Assembly: GCA_030681615.1 (NCBI GenBank)
Contig: JAUXSA010000123.1
Location: 1 to 41,884, forward strand
Length of the DNA stretch: 41,884 nt
Direction: 5' to 3'
Source of the DNA: Bacteroidota bacterium
GTDB taxonomy: Bacteria > Bacteroidota > Bacteroidia > B-17B0 > Aurantibacillaceae
This document shows positions 7,600 to 14,818 of the stretch, piece after piece (the stretch's first letter is position 1; the number at the start of each line of letters is the position of its first letter). The notes beneath the pieces are model-generated. The model had not been told where the DNA came from. It was given only the letters and a program-made list of their open reading frames with translations, and did not search any database. Made by a program: the position numbers and the translations under genes.

Positions 7600-8556
7600 T
7601 TATTTCATTAAACCAAAATCTTTAACAATATAATAGGTCAGAAAAAAATCAATATCTGTAGAAAATATTTTGTCCTGGCCTCCTTGTTTGTCGCCAGCAC
7701 CAACATCAACAGGCAATTGATGGCTAACATCTTTTATCCTGTAAAATTTAACCACGGCTTTTTGTTTGCCATCACCATAAATATAGAGATCTACTTTATC
7801 ATTATTTCCAAATCTAGGTACGCCATCCGTTGGCTGATCGGTAATGCCGTGAACATTTGTCCATTGCTTAATAATTTCGGCCGCATAACCATAATCTGTA
7901 ACAAAATCTTCGGTACCATGAGCAAGAATTATTCGCGGATATTTTCCTGTATAAAATGTATTTTGATTTCTTACAAGATCGCCCCATTCTTTAGCGGGTC
8001 TTATTTCTGTTTTACCCAAAAGATTAATGGTTTTTAAACCGGTATATGTTCTATAAGGGATGGCGCCGCAAAGGGCCGCTGTGTTTATAAGCCACGGGTA
8101 ATTAGCACAAACAACTTCGCTCATGCAGGCGCCTGCCGAAGCACCATAAAGAAAGATGCGGGTAGAATCTACCTTTAAAGTATCAATAGCGTAACGCATC
8201 ATTTGATATATCGACAAACACTCGCCATTTTTATTTATATCACTCTCTAAAAAGAAATTAAAACAATTAGAAGCATTATTAATAATTTTTTGCTGAGGAT
8301 AAAAAACTACAAAATCATTTTTTACAGCTGCTTTTTTCCAATCGGTTAATTCTTCTAACCTCTCAGCGTTTTGAACACAACCATGCAATACAAGAACAAG
8401 AGGTTTGTTTTTTGCCAGCGAATCGTTAAACTTAAATAACTTTAAATTACCGGGATTTGATCCAAAATTTAATACTTCTTTTAGGTCGCCACCAAATAAA
8501 AGTAAATTGCATGTCATGCATAAAACAAACAAACTATATTTTACCGCTCTTTTCAA
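7600..8556 (-). CDS. PHB-depolymerase-type esterase (alpha/beta hydrolase)
   Basis: A 318-residue exported hydrolase with an N-terminal hydrophobic segment (about 5-22). Family blocks are LVLVLHGCVQNAERL (oxyanion-hole HGC, 53-67), CFNFF (98-102) and the lipase box GASAG at 138-142, giving Ser140 as nucleophile. Asp217 (LAHGTEDFV) and His279 (KDVSHQLP) are the likely acid and base. Relatives cleave short polyhydroxyalkanoates or feruloyl/acetyl esters, so the substrate is open. It sits 3 bp after tatC and 2 bp before the CMD gene. Its secretion signal looks Sec-type, with no twin arginine, so the tatC neighbour does not imply Tat export. Confidence 0.85.
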   Translation of the reverse strand: MKRAVKYSLFVLCMTCNLLLFGGDLKEVLNFGSNPGNLKLFKFNDSLAKNKPLVLVLHGCVQNAERLEELTDWKKAAVKNDFVVFYPQQKIINNASNCFNFFLESDINKNGECLSIYQMMRYAIDTLKVDSTRIFLYGASAGACMSEVVCANYPWLINTAALCGAIPYRTYTGLKTINLLGKTEIRPAKEWGDLVRNQNTFYTGKYPRIILAHGTEDFVTDYGYAAEIIKQWTNVHGITDQPTDGVPRFGNNDKVDLYIYGDGKQKAVVKFYRIKDVSHQLPVDVGAGDKQGGQDKIFSTDIDFFLTYYIVKDFGLMK

Positions 8557-8559
8557 AAC

Positions 8560-9402
8560 TTATTCTAATTTATGTTTTTTAATTACCCAGGCCGATACAA
8601 ATACACTTAACTCGTATAACAAATACATAGGAATTGCTACTACCATTTGTGATGTCACATCCGGACTTGGTGTAATAATGGCTGCCGAAATTAAAATGAT
8701 GATAACAGCATGTTTACGGTACTTACGCATGAATTGAGGCGTAAGCAAGGTCATACGGGTTAAAAAATAAACCAAAATTGGCATTTCAAAAATTATTCCT
8801 GAAACTAAGGTCATAGTGCTGATCAAAGAAATATAATCGTCAAATGTATTTTGCGTTTGAACAATGCCACTGGATGATACCTGGTAATTAATTAAGAAAT
8901 TATAGCTCATTGGAAATAATAAATAGTAACCGAAGAAAATTCCGATCAAAAATAAAACCGAAGCAATAACCACAAATATTTTTACGGGACCAATTTCTTT
9001 ATTTTTTAAAGCGGGACGAACAAACTTCCAAAGCTCCCATAACACAAAAGGGAAACCAAGAATTATACCGCACAAAAAAGAGATCCACATATGATTAAAA
9101 AATTGTTCGGAAGCACTTAGGGTTTGAAGATGCGCTGGTTTAATGGTCATGCACATTACATCGCCGGCACCAATTTTATGGCCAAGGCTGCACAATACTT
9201 TATAAGAAATAAAATCCTGGCGCAAGGGCCCAAAAATAATGGTATCAAAAACGAAATCGTTCAAACAAAAAGCCGAAATGGCAAAGACCATAATAACCAA
9301 AGCACTTCTTACCAAATGCCAGCGAAATTCTTCCAGATGCTGGAGAAAAGACATTTCTTTACCTTCTGTTTTTGTTGTTTTATCTGAACCGAAAAATGCC
9401 AT
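8560..9402 (-). CDS. tatC: Twin-arginine translocase subunit TatC
   Basis: A 280-residue polytopic membrane protein. TatC hallmarks are the N-terminal SFLQHLEEFRWHLVRSALV, the FFNHMWISFLCGIILGFPFVLWELWKFVRPAL block, the FGYYLLFPMSYNFL segment and the ITPSPDVTSQ motif before the last helices. It is the receptor for twin-arginine signal peptides in the inner membrane. A long loop between the first helices (DFISYKVLCSLGHKIGAG) is larger than in E. coli, as is common in Bacteroidota. No tatA is in the window. It starts 1 bp after the aroA stop, within the aroB-aroA run. Confidence 0.95.
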   Translation of the reverse strand: MAFFGSDKTTKTEGKEMSFLQHLEEFRWHLVRSALVIMVFAISAFCLNDFVFDTIIFGPLRQDFISYKVLCSLGHKIGAGDVMCMTIKPAHLQTLSASEQFFNHMWISFLCGIILGFPFVLWELWKFVRPALKNKEIGPVKIFVVIASVLFLIGIFFGYYLLFPMSYNFLINYQVSSSGIVQTQNTFDDYISLISTMTLVSGIIFEMPILVYFLTRMTLLTPQFMRKYRKHAVIIILISAAIITPSPDVTSQMVVAIPMYLLYELSVFVSAWVIKKHKLE

Positions 9403-9403
9403 T

Positions 9404-10657
9404 TTATGGCAGCAAATTTACGCTAAAACCAACTGATTTCAAATCTTCCCAAAAAAGAGGATAGGATTTAGAAACCACTTCGGGATTTTTGATATTTAGT
9501 GGTCCGTAAACCAATGACAGCGGGGCAAAGCTCATGGCCATGCGGTGATCATTGTATGTATTTATTGGGCTTCTTGTTTCGGGTATCTTGTTTCGGGTTT
9601 CATGAATAGTCAACGAATCTTCAGTTATTTCAACATTTGCGCTAAACTTTTCGAGTTCGGTTTTCAATGCGAGGATCCTATCAGTTTCTTTAATTTTTAA
9701 GGTTTTTAAGCCTGTGAGGTTGGCTTTTATTCCTAATGCAAAACAGGTAACCGCTACCGTTTGTGCAAGATCGGGACAATCTGTAAAATCGTACTCGAAC
9801 TGGGGTGAAACGTTTTTGTTTTTTGAAAGAAGAAGTCCTTCGTTTGTAAACTGAGATGATACACCAAGTCCTTTATAAATTTTCGGTAAAACAGAATCGC
9901 CCTGTGAAGATGAATTTGTTAATCCAACTAAAGTAATTTCTGCATTTTTACTCAGCGCAACAATACTGTACCAATACGATGCTGCAGACCAATCGGATTC
10001 AACAAAAAATTTCCTGTTTCCTGTTTCCTGTTTCTTGTTTAGAGTGGATAATACATTGATAGTATTTAAAACGGTAGATACTTTTAAACCAAACTGACTT
10101 AAGAGATCCAATGTCATTAATATATAAGGCCATGAAACAATCTCGTTTTTCAAGGTCAGCTCTAAACCATTCTCGAATGTTGGAGAAATTAATAATAAAG
10201 CAGAAGTAAACTGGCTGCTAATACTTCCGTCAATTTCGAGTTGACCACCTTTTAATTTTTTCCCATTAATTTTTAAAGGTGGAAAATTTTCTTTTTCCAG
10301 ATAATTGATATCTGCACCTAAAGATCTTAATGCGTTTACCAATTCGCCAATTGGTCTTTGTTTCATGCGTTCAGATCCGGTAAGGATCCATTCACCCTCT
10401 TTAGTTGCCAAAAGTGCAGTTAAAAAACGCATATCGGTGCCTGCATGATGAATGTCTATGGTTCCGCCTTTTCTATTTGTTATCTGTTCTAATGCGTTTT
10501 GTAAAAGAAGCGTGTCTTCAGAAGTTGAATTGTTTTCGAGGATCAAATTTAAACCCAACACCTCATTCAAAATTAATAAACGGTTACTGATACTTTTCGA
10601 TCCTGCCAGTTGGATGGTTGTTTTTATGGTATATGCCGGCGCCGAAAGTTGATGCAT
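9404..10657 (-). CDS. aroA: 3-phosphoshikimate 1-carboxyvinyltransferase (EPSP synthase) with repeat insertions
   Basis: A 417-residue enzyme joining PEP and shikimate-3-phosphate, the penultimate step to chorismate. Conserved blocks are GSKSISNR (19-26), HAGTDMRFLTALLA (71-84), RPIGELVNAL (101-110), SDWSAASYW (221-229), KETDR (323-327), NDHRMAM (369-375) and VVSKSYPLFWEDL (394-406). Two stretches, KQETGNRKFF (209-218) and ETRNKIPETR (353-362), are encoded by short tandem DNA repeats and look inserted, without disturbing neighbouring motifs. Its ATG overlaps the aroB stop by one base, so translation is coupled. Confidence 0.95.
   Translation of the reverse strand: MHQLSAPAYTIKTTIQLAGSKSISNRLLILNEVLGLNLILENNSTSEDTLLLQNALEQITNRKGGTIDIHHAGTDMRFLTALLATKEGEWILTGSERMKQRPIGELVNALRSLGADINYLEKENFPPLKINGKKLKGGQLEIDGSISSQFTSALLLISPTFENGLELTLKNEIVSWPYILMTLDLLSQFGLKVSTVLNTINVLSTLNKKQETGNRKFFVESDWSAASYWYSIVALSKNAEITLVGLTNSSSQGDSVLPKIYKGLGVSSQFTNEGLLLSKNKNVSPQFEYDFTDCPDLAQTVAVTCFALGIKANLTGLKTLKIKETDRILALKTELEKFSANVEITEDSLTIHETRNKIPETRSPINTYNDHRMAMSFAPLSLVYGPLNIKNPEVVSKSYPLFWEDLKSVGFSVNLLP
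9572..9597. repeat. 14-bp-period direct repeat inside aroA
   Basis: TCTTGTTTCGGG occurs at 9572-9583 and 9586-9597. On the coding strand it yields ETRNKIPETR just before the NDHRMAM motif of AroA. It resembles, in composition, the second tandem repeat in the same gene. Confidence 0.7.
10010..10040. repeat. 7-bp tandem repeat inside aroA
   Basis: About four copies of a TTTCCTG heptamer (last copy TTTCTTG) lie within the aroA coding sequence and encode KQETGNRKF. The repeat has no stop codon in any frame on the coding strand, and three units make seven whole codons. Confidence 0.8.
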
Positions 10658-11718
10658 TATGCGGAGGTGTTATAAAGATCGATGGCTTTTTTTATTTGCG
10701 ACTCATTTACTTCCACATCAAATTTACAAGTGCCAGTTTTATGGATCAAAGAAAATTTGAGCTTATTCTTGCTTGTTTTTTTGTCATTCTTTAATAAAGC
10801 GAAGATCGCGCTAAAATTGAGCTGGCCTATTTTTTTTGGTTCAAAAACTTTTTTAAGTGTAAAAGTTATTTCATCCAGTTCTTTTTTGGTGATGAATTTT
10901 TTTTGGAAGGCAATATGGCTTTCTGTCAACATGCCAATAACAATAGCTTCACCATGCAATAGCTCTTCGTTTGTTCCTAATAATAAAGATTCAATGGCGT
11001 GCCCAATGGTGTGACCAAAATTTAATATTTTCCGCGTGCCTTTATCCAAAGGATCTTTTACAACTATTTTATTTTTTAAAGTAATGCTTTTAGTTACTAA
11101 TTGTTCGGCTTTGTGATCGGGTTTTAAGTTCTTTAATTCTTCCCAGAATTTTTTATCGCTTATTAAAGCCATTTTAAAGATCTCGGCCAAACCGTTTTTA
11201 TAATGTCTTGCAGGTAATGTCTTTAAAAATTCAGGATCTACAAAAACAGCTTTTGGTTGTGCAAATGTGCCTATAGAATTTTTTAGTCCTGCAAAATCTA
11301 TTCCTGTTTTTCCGCCCACGCTTGCATCGGCCATGGCTAATAAAGACGTAGGTACATTTATAAAATCAATTCCTCTTTTATAGGTAGAAGCACAAAATCC
11401 ACCAAGATCGCTTACAACACCGCCTCCCAAATTAATGATCAACGAATTTTTATCAGCATTATTTTCAATAAGTGTTTGCCAGATGTGTGCGCTAAATTCA
11501 AGCGATTTACTTGTTTCTCCACTTTCCAATTCAATTATTTCGGCATCTTTTAAAATAGAACAAGTTGTTATTAATTTTGGCAAACAAAATTGAATGGTAT
11601 TTTCGTCACAAATAATAAAGCAGGATGAAAAATTGGTTTTCTTTAAAAATGCCGATAACGATCTTAACGCATCTTTTCCAATTGTAATGTTATATCCAAG
11701 CGACTTTATAACAGGCAT
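10657..11718 (-). CDS. aroB: 3-dehydroquinate synthase
   Basis: A 353-residue enzyme that converts DAHP to 3-dehydroquinate, the second shikimate-pathway step, using NAD and a divalent metal. Key features are the NAD-binding GGGVVSD (98-104), VPTSLLAMADASVGGKTGID (122-141), the metal ligand in GLAEIFK (Glu179) and NFGHTIGHA (His236 region). I start at 11718 (MPVIKSLGY); the ATG at 11766 would add 16 hydrophobic residues that run into a repeat element. It heads the aroB-aroA-tatC-esterase-CMD run and overlaps aroA by one base. Confidence 0.95.
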   Translation of the reverse strand: MPVIKSLGYNITIGKDALRSLSAFLKKTNFSSCFIICDENTIQFCLPKLITTCSILKDAEIIELESGETSKSLEFSAHIWQTLIENNADKNSLIINLGGGVVSDLGGFCASTYKRGIDFINVPTSLLAMADASVGGKTGIDFAGLKNSIGTFAQPKAVFVDPEFLKTLPARHYKNGLAEIFKMALISDKKFWEELKNLKPDHKAEQLVTKSITLKNKIVVKDPLDKGTRKILNFGHTIGHAIESLLLGTNEELLHGEAIVIGMLTESHIAFQKKFITKKELDEITFTLKKVFEPKKIGQLNFSAIFALLKNDKKTSKNKLKFSLIHKTGTCKFDVEVNESQIKKAIDLYNTSA

Positions 11719-11756
11719 GGTTAAAATTAAGTAAAAAATGAATAATAAGCGAACTC

Positions 11757-11849
11757 CTAACCACAAAGCACACTAAGAAGGCACAATGAGCGCAAAGAAA
11801 AATTAAACTTTGTGTGCTTAGTGAAACGCTTTGTGCTCTTTGTGGTTAG
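11757..11849. repeat. MITE-like inverted repeat (CTAACCACAAAG family)
   Basis: CTAACCACAAAGCAC at 11757-11771 is inverted as GTGCTCTTTGTGGTTAG ending at 11849. Inside, CTAAG/CTTAG and GCGCAAAG/CTTTGTG segments also pair, making a long imperfect hairpin of 93 bp. It lies between trpG and aroB, and its right end includes the trpG stop codon (11846-11848). It may act as a terminator or RNA-stability hairpin. A related half copy is at 21071-21106. Confidence 0.7.
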
Positions 11850-12412
11850 ATCTCCAACCAATTCCTAATAATGGTTTCTCCATATTCAGAAAGAATGGAT
11901 TCCGGATGAAACTGAACACCTTTTACATTTAATTTTTTATGACTGGCAGCCATAACATTGCCCTGATCATCTTTTGCTGTAACGATCAGATCATTTGTTA
12001 TTTTTTCAGCATCAATAACCCATGAGTGATATCTTCCGGCCTCAAACCTGTTTGGGCAATTTTCGAAAATTTTATCTTTTACAATAATATTTATTGGCGT
12101 TGCCAGGCCATGAAAAACAGTATCGAGGTTTTTTAACGGAGAATTAAAATATTCGCCAATAGCCTGAAATCCTAAACAAACTCCAAAAATAACTTTATTG
12201 GCATGATAATGTTTAATAAGCTCTGGCATAATACCAGCATTTTTTGGTAATCCTGGTCCTGGCGAAAGTAAGATCTTCGAAAACTGATCAACTTCTTTTA
12301 CGGTTATTTTATCATTTTTAATTACTTCAAAAGGAATGTTACTTACCTTTTCAACCAAATGAGCAAGGTTATAAGTAAAGCTGTCGTAATTATCAAGTAT
12401 CAAAAGTTTCAT
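11846..12412 (-). CDS. pabA: Glutamine amidotransferase of anthranilate / aminodeoxychorismate synthase
   Basis: A 188-residue class I glutamine amidotransferase. It shows LLILDNYDSFTYNLAHLV at the N-terminus, LLSPGPGLP (48-56), the nucleophile Cys79 in FGVCLGFQAIG, and the catalytic His169/Glu171 in GVQFHPESIL. It supplies ammonia to a chorismate-using partner, either for tryptophan (TrpG) or folate (PabA). These cannot be separated by sequence alone, and no TrpE/PabB gene is nearby. The start at 12412 is chosen because the family begins directly with MKLLILDNYDSF; the ATG at 12460 adds 16 residues. Co-location with aroB and aroA links it to chorismate metabolism. Confidence 0.9.
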   Translation of the reverse strand: MKLLILDNYDSFTYNLAHLVEKVSNIPFEVIKNDKITVKEVDQFSKILLSPGPGLPKNAGIMPELIKHYHANKVIFGVCLGFQAIGEYFNSPLKNLDTVFHGLATPINIIVKDKIFENCPNRFEAGRYHSWVIDAEKITNDLIVTAKDDQGNVMAASHKKLNVKGVQFHPESILSEYGETIIRNWLEI

Positions 12413-12495
12413 TGGTATCGCGAAGTTAATTAATATATCCTGAAAAAATTTTTGATGCAATGATCCAAAATCTGTTTAAAATCGTATGTTAGTGT

Positions 12496-13173
12496 ATGCA
12501 AAGAAAGTATATATACCAGATCCTCTTTTTAATTATCATCATATTTACGGCCTTTACCATGCAACCACCAAAAACCATACATTATTTACCACTTGGCGAC
12601 TCTTACACCATTTGTACTGGCGCTACCGAAAAAGAATCGTGGCCATTATTATTGACCAATCATTTAATTGAGAACAAAATTGAATGTAAATTATTAGATA
12701 ACCCTGCGCGCAATGGTTTTAGTACCCAAAATCTTATTGATAATGAATTGCCCCTGGTGAAAAAATTAAAACCTGACTTTGTTACTATATTAATAGGTGT
12801 GAATGATTGGGTGAGGGGAGTATCAAAAGAAACTTTTACTAAAAACCTGGTGTTTATCCTGGATGAAGTTCAAAAAACGATAACCGATAAGAAAAAGATC
12901 ATTTTAATTACCATTCCTGATTTTGGAGTTACACCACAAGGTAAAAATTATGGTAACGGAAGAGATATTGGAAAAGGTATAGCTGAATTTAATGCAGTTA
13001 TTATTGCCGAGGCCAACAAAAGAGATCTACCCCTCGTTGATATTTACGATCTGTCTAAAAAAATGAAAAATGATCTAACTTTAGTGGCGGCTGATGGACT
13101 TCATCCTTCGGCAAAAGAATATGCTTTGTGGGAAAAGCTGATCTTAAAAGAGGCATTGACCTTATTAAAATAA
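12496..13173 (+). CDS. SGNH/GDSL hydrolase
   Basis: A 225-residue esterase/lipase of the SGNH superfamily. One N-terminal hydrophobic segment (about 8-21) acts as a signal or anchor. The four blocks are visible: GDSYT (34-38, nucleophile Ser36), the Gly-containing block NPARNGFST, GVND with the oxyanion Asn, and DGLHPS with the catalytic Asp and His near the C-terminus. Substrate unknown; periplasmic arylesterase or lysophospholipase activity would fit. It is divergent from pabA and convergent with the PUR-like gene, with a shared terminator between. Confidence 0.88.
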   Translation: MQRKYIYQILFLIIIIFTAFTMQPPKTIHYLPLGDSYTICTGATEKESWPLLLTNHLIENKIECKLLDNPARNGFSTQNLIDNELPLVKKLKPDFVTILIGVNDWVRGVSKETFTKNLVFILDEVQKTITDKKKIILITIPDFGVTPQGKNYGNGRDIGKGIAEFNAVIIAEANKRDLPLVDIYDLSKKMKNDLTLVAADGLHPSAKEYALWEKLILKEALTLLK

Positions 13174-13206
13174 AAAACGGATCTTTTTATGGATCCGTTT
13201 TTTTTT
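13173..13206. terminator. Bidirectional rho-independent terminator
   Basis: An 11-bp stem AAAAACGGATC / GATCCGTTTTT with an 8-nt loop (arms 13173-13183 and 13192-13202) is flanked by A's on one side and T's on the other. It can serve both the SGNH hydrolase gene (plus) and the convergent PUR-like gene (minus), and it overlaps both stop regions. Confidence 0.85.
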
Positions 13207-13552
13207 AATTTCCAAGGTCTTCAAAATTCACTTCAGAACTTGTAGACTCGTTCCTGTTATGTTCGGTATACTCCTTTCGGGGTTCTATCTCAGGAGCATT
13301 TTCTTTAATATGTGCAACTGCTTCGTTAAGGCCTTCTACAAACTTTTCAAAGTCTTCTTTATATAAAAAGATCTTGTGTTTTTCATAGCTAAATTTACCA
13401 TCAGTTCCAAAACGCTTCTTGCTTTCAGTAATAGTTAGGTAATAATCATTTCCACGTGTACTCTTCACATCAAAAAAGTAAGTGCGTTTTCCGGCTCTTA
13501 CAGATTTTGAGAACAGATCTCCATTTTCATTTTTTTCAAGTTCTTCCGACAT
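13205..13552 (-). CDS. DUF3276 / PUR-alpha-like nucleic-acid-binding protein
   Basis: A 115-residue protein with the DUF3276 core: FSKSVRAGKRTYFFDVKSTRGNDYYLTITESKKRF, then KHKIFLYKEDFEKFVEGLNEAV. This is a PUR repeat (four beta strands and a helix), related to eukaryotic Pur-alpha and to Borrelia EbfC-neighbourhood PUR proteins that bind RNA/DNA. The C-terminus is acidic and probably disordered. The start is set at 13552 (MSEELEKNENGD), because the ATG at 13576 adds eight poorly conserved residues. Highly conserved in Bacteroidota. Function inferred from fold only. Confidence 0.88.
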   Translation of the reverse strand: MSEELEKNENGDLFSKSVRAGKRTYFFDVKSTRGNDYYLTITESKKRFGTDGKFSYEKHKIFLYKEDFEKFVEGLNEAVAHIKENAPEIEPRKEYTEHNRNESTSSEVNFEDLGN

Positions 13553-13682
13553 AGTAATTAGTTTGACTGAGGACAAATATTAGAAAAACTTTCTAAGATT
13601 GACTACTCTGTTAATAATTTGCCTTTATTGTTAATAGCGCCAAAAAACTGAAACTCCTAAAAAAGTCAAATATTGTTTCAAT

Positions 13683-13718
13683 AAAAAAGCCGACCAGGGT
13701 TTCCGGATCGGCTTTTAT
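13683..13718 (-). terminator. Rho-independent terminator after the 13735 lipoprotein gene
   Basis: AAAAGCCGA (13685-13693) pairs with TCGGCTTTT (13708-13716), with further CC/GG pairing inside, and is followed on the minus strand by a T run. It lies 17 bp past the lipoprotein stop. Confidence 0.8.
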
Positions 13719-13734
13719 TTTTTAAAAAGGTCAA

Positions 13735-14265
13735 TTAAGACTTTTCTTCTTTTTTAATTTCTTTTATAGTTTTTGCGCTATCGTACATTTTTTGAGTTGT
13801 TTCTTTATCAAAAGGTTCAGTTTCTGTACTCTTAAGATCTTCGAAAGAATAATCGGTTGTACCTATCTTTTGATTAACGATGAAGTGAAACTCAGGTTTT
13901 ACGATCTCGCTCTCCCAGAAAATAGCAGTTGGTTCGTCAACTATGTAGTTCTTAAACTTAAGCACTTCGTCTTCTTTAATGTCTTTTTTCTTTAATTCAA
14001 TGTCGGCAGCCTGCTCATTTATAGTAATTGCGAAGTTTCCACCTACTGTGATATCTAAAGCACCTGAAGATTGTTCGGTAATTGTAAGTTTAGCGGCAGT
14101 TGTATCGGGAACAAAGATCGCAAAGGGCTTGCCAAATTTGCTTAGATCTAAAACATTCATGCCTTGAGGGGCAACTATGGCTTCTTGTTCTGCCTTTTTA
14201 CCGCCACACGAAGCAAGGGTTGATGCAATTATAGCAACTGATAATAAATTGATTAGTTTTTTCAT
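13735..14265 (-). CDS. Hypothetical lipoprotein
   Basis: A 176-residue protein. The signal peptide ends with the lipobox LASC (Cys20), followed by GGKKAEQE, so it is lipid-anchored. The mature part has an FGKPFAIFVPD segment, a beta-rich stretch (AKLTITEQSSGALDITVGGNFAITI) and a Lys/Glu-rich C-terminus. No known domain is recognised. Similar small lipoproteins are common in Bacteroidota. It has its own terminator and appears monocistronic. Confidence 0.8.
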   Translation of the reverse strand: MKKLINLLSVAIIASTLASCGGKKAEQEAIVAPQGMNVLDLSKFGKPFAIFVPDTTAAKLTITEQSSGALDITVGGNFAITINEQAADIELKKKDIKEDEVLKFKNYIVDEPTAIFWESEIVKPEFHFIVNQKIGTTDYSFEDLKSTETEPFDKETTQKMYDSAKTIKEIKKEEKS

Positions 14266-14345
14266 CTCTTTTCTGTTTTAATAATAAGTGTAAATATAGA
14301 AATTAAATTTTGAGATGAACCCTTTTGTTTGGCATAAAAAAAGGT

Positions 14346-14371
14346 CAAAAAAAAACCCCGCTTCTGCGGGG
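14346..14371 (-). terminator. Rho-independent terminator of the histone-like gene
   Basis: CCCCGC (14356-14361), a 4-nt loop TTCT and GCGGGG (14366-14371) form a strong GC stem. It is followed on the minus strand by a run of about ten T's (A's at 14346-14355). It lies 7 bp beyond the stop codon of the 51-residue gene, confirming minus-strand transcription. Confidence 0.9.
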
Positions 14372-14378
14372 CTTCTTT

Positions 14379-14534
14379 TTACTTTTTCTTAGCTGCTTTC
14401 TTAGCTGCTTTACGAGGAGCTGCTTTTTTCTTAGCTGCTTTTTTTGGAGCTGCTTTTTTAGCGCCTTTTTTTGCTGCTTTCTTAGGAGCTGCTTTTTTTG
14501 CTGTAGCTTTTTTAGCTGTTGCTTTTTTTGCCAT
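14379..14534 (-). CDS. Histone H1-like Lys/Ala/Pro-rich basic protein (51 aa)
   Basis: Minus-strand translation from ATG 14534 to TAA 14379 gives 51 residues composed almost only of Lys, Ala, Pro, Thr, Gly and Arg: MAKKATAKKAT..., then repeated AAPKKAAKK units, ending in KKAAKKK. This resembles the C-terminal tail of histone H1 and bacterial Hc1/AlgP-type proteins, which bind DNA non-specifically and help compact the nucleoid. A strong GC-rich terminator directly follows, supporting a real gene despite its small size. The plus strand also holds an open frame here (14325-14561) with an implausible Phe/Cys/Ser composition, a shadow of this gene. Confidence 0.8.
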   Translation of the reverse strand: MAKKATAKKATAKKAAPKKAAKKGAKKAAPKKAAKKKAAPRKAAKKAAKKK

Positions 14535-14705
14535 GGTTTTTTTGTTTTTGAGATTTGTTGATACGAAGTAAATAAATTTTTCAGAGTTATCTAATTATTA
14601 AGTCATTATTTTTTCAACATTGCTTTGTTGAAATTGTTAATAGCGGAATATAATGCCTTAATTAATAATTACAATATCGCTCTTTAAATAAAATTTTTTT
14701 TTCGT

Positions 14706-14747
14706 GATGCTCTGTGTATATTGATTTTACTATTGTTACAGAGCATC
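14706..14747. repeat. Perfect 10-bp inverted repeat in a long intergenic region
   Basis: GATGCTCTGT (14706-14715) is repeated inverted as ACAGAGCATC (14738-14747), with a 22-bp AT-rich spacer. It lies in the gene-free 14535-14818 stretch, upstream of the histone-like gene and downstream of the Ig-like lipoprotein. No long T-run follows, so a protein-binding site is as likely as a terminator. Nothing else is evident in this very AT-rich stretch. Confidence 0.55.
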
Positions 14748-14818
14748 GTATATTTTGATAGAAAAAAATGAAGCAACATCTTTTGATAAAACAGGCCAAA
14801 AACCCAAAAATGATTTTT

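Noticed and set aside
8405-9436. Plus-strand ORFs within the esterase and tatC genes
   Set aside because: Antisense shadows of well-supported minus-strand genes.
14325-14561. 78-residue plus-strand ORF rich in Phe, Cys and Ser
   Set aside because: It is antisense to the Lys/Ala histone-like gene, which has a matching terminator; the composition is implausible for a protein.
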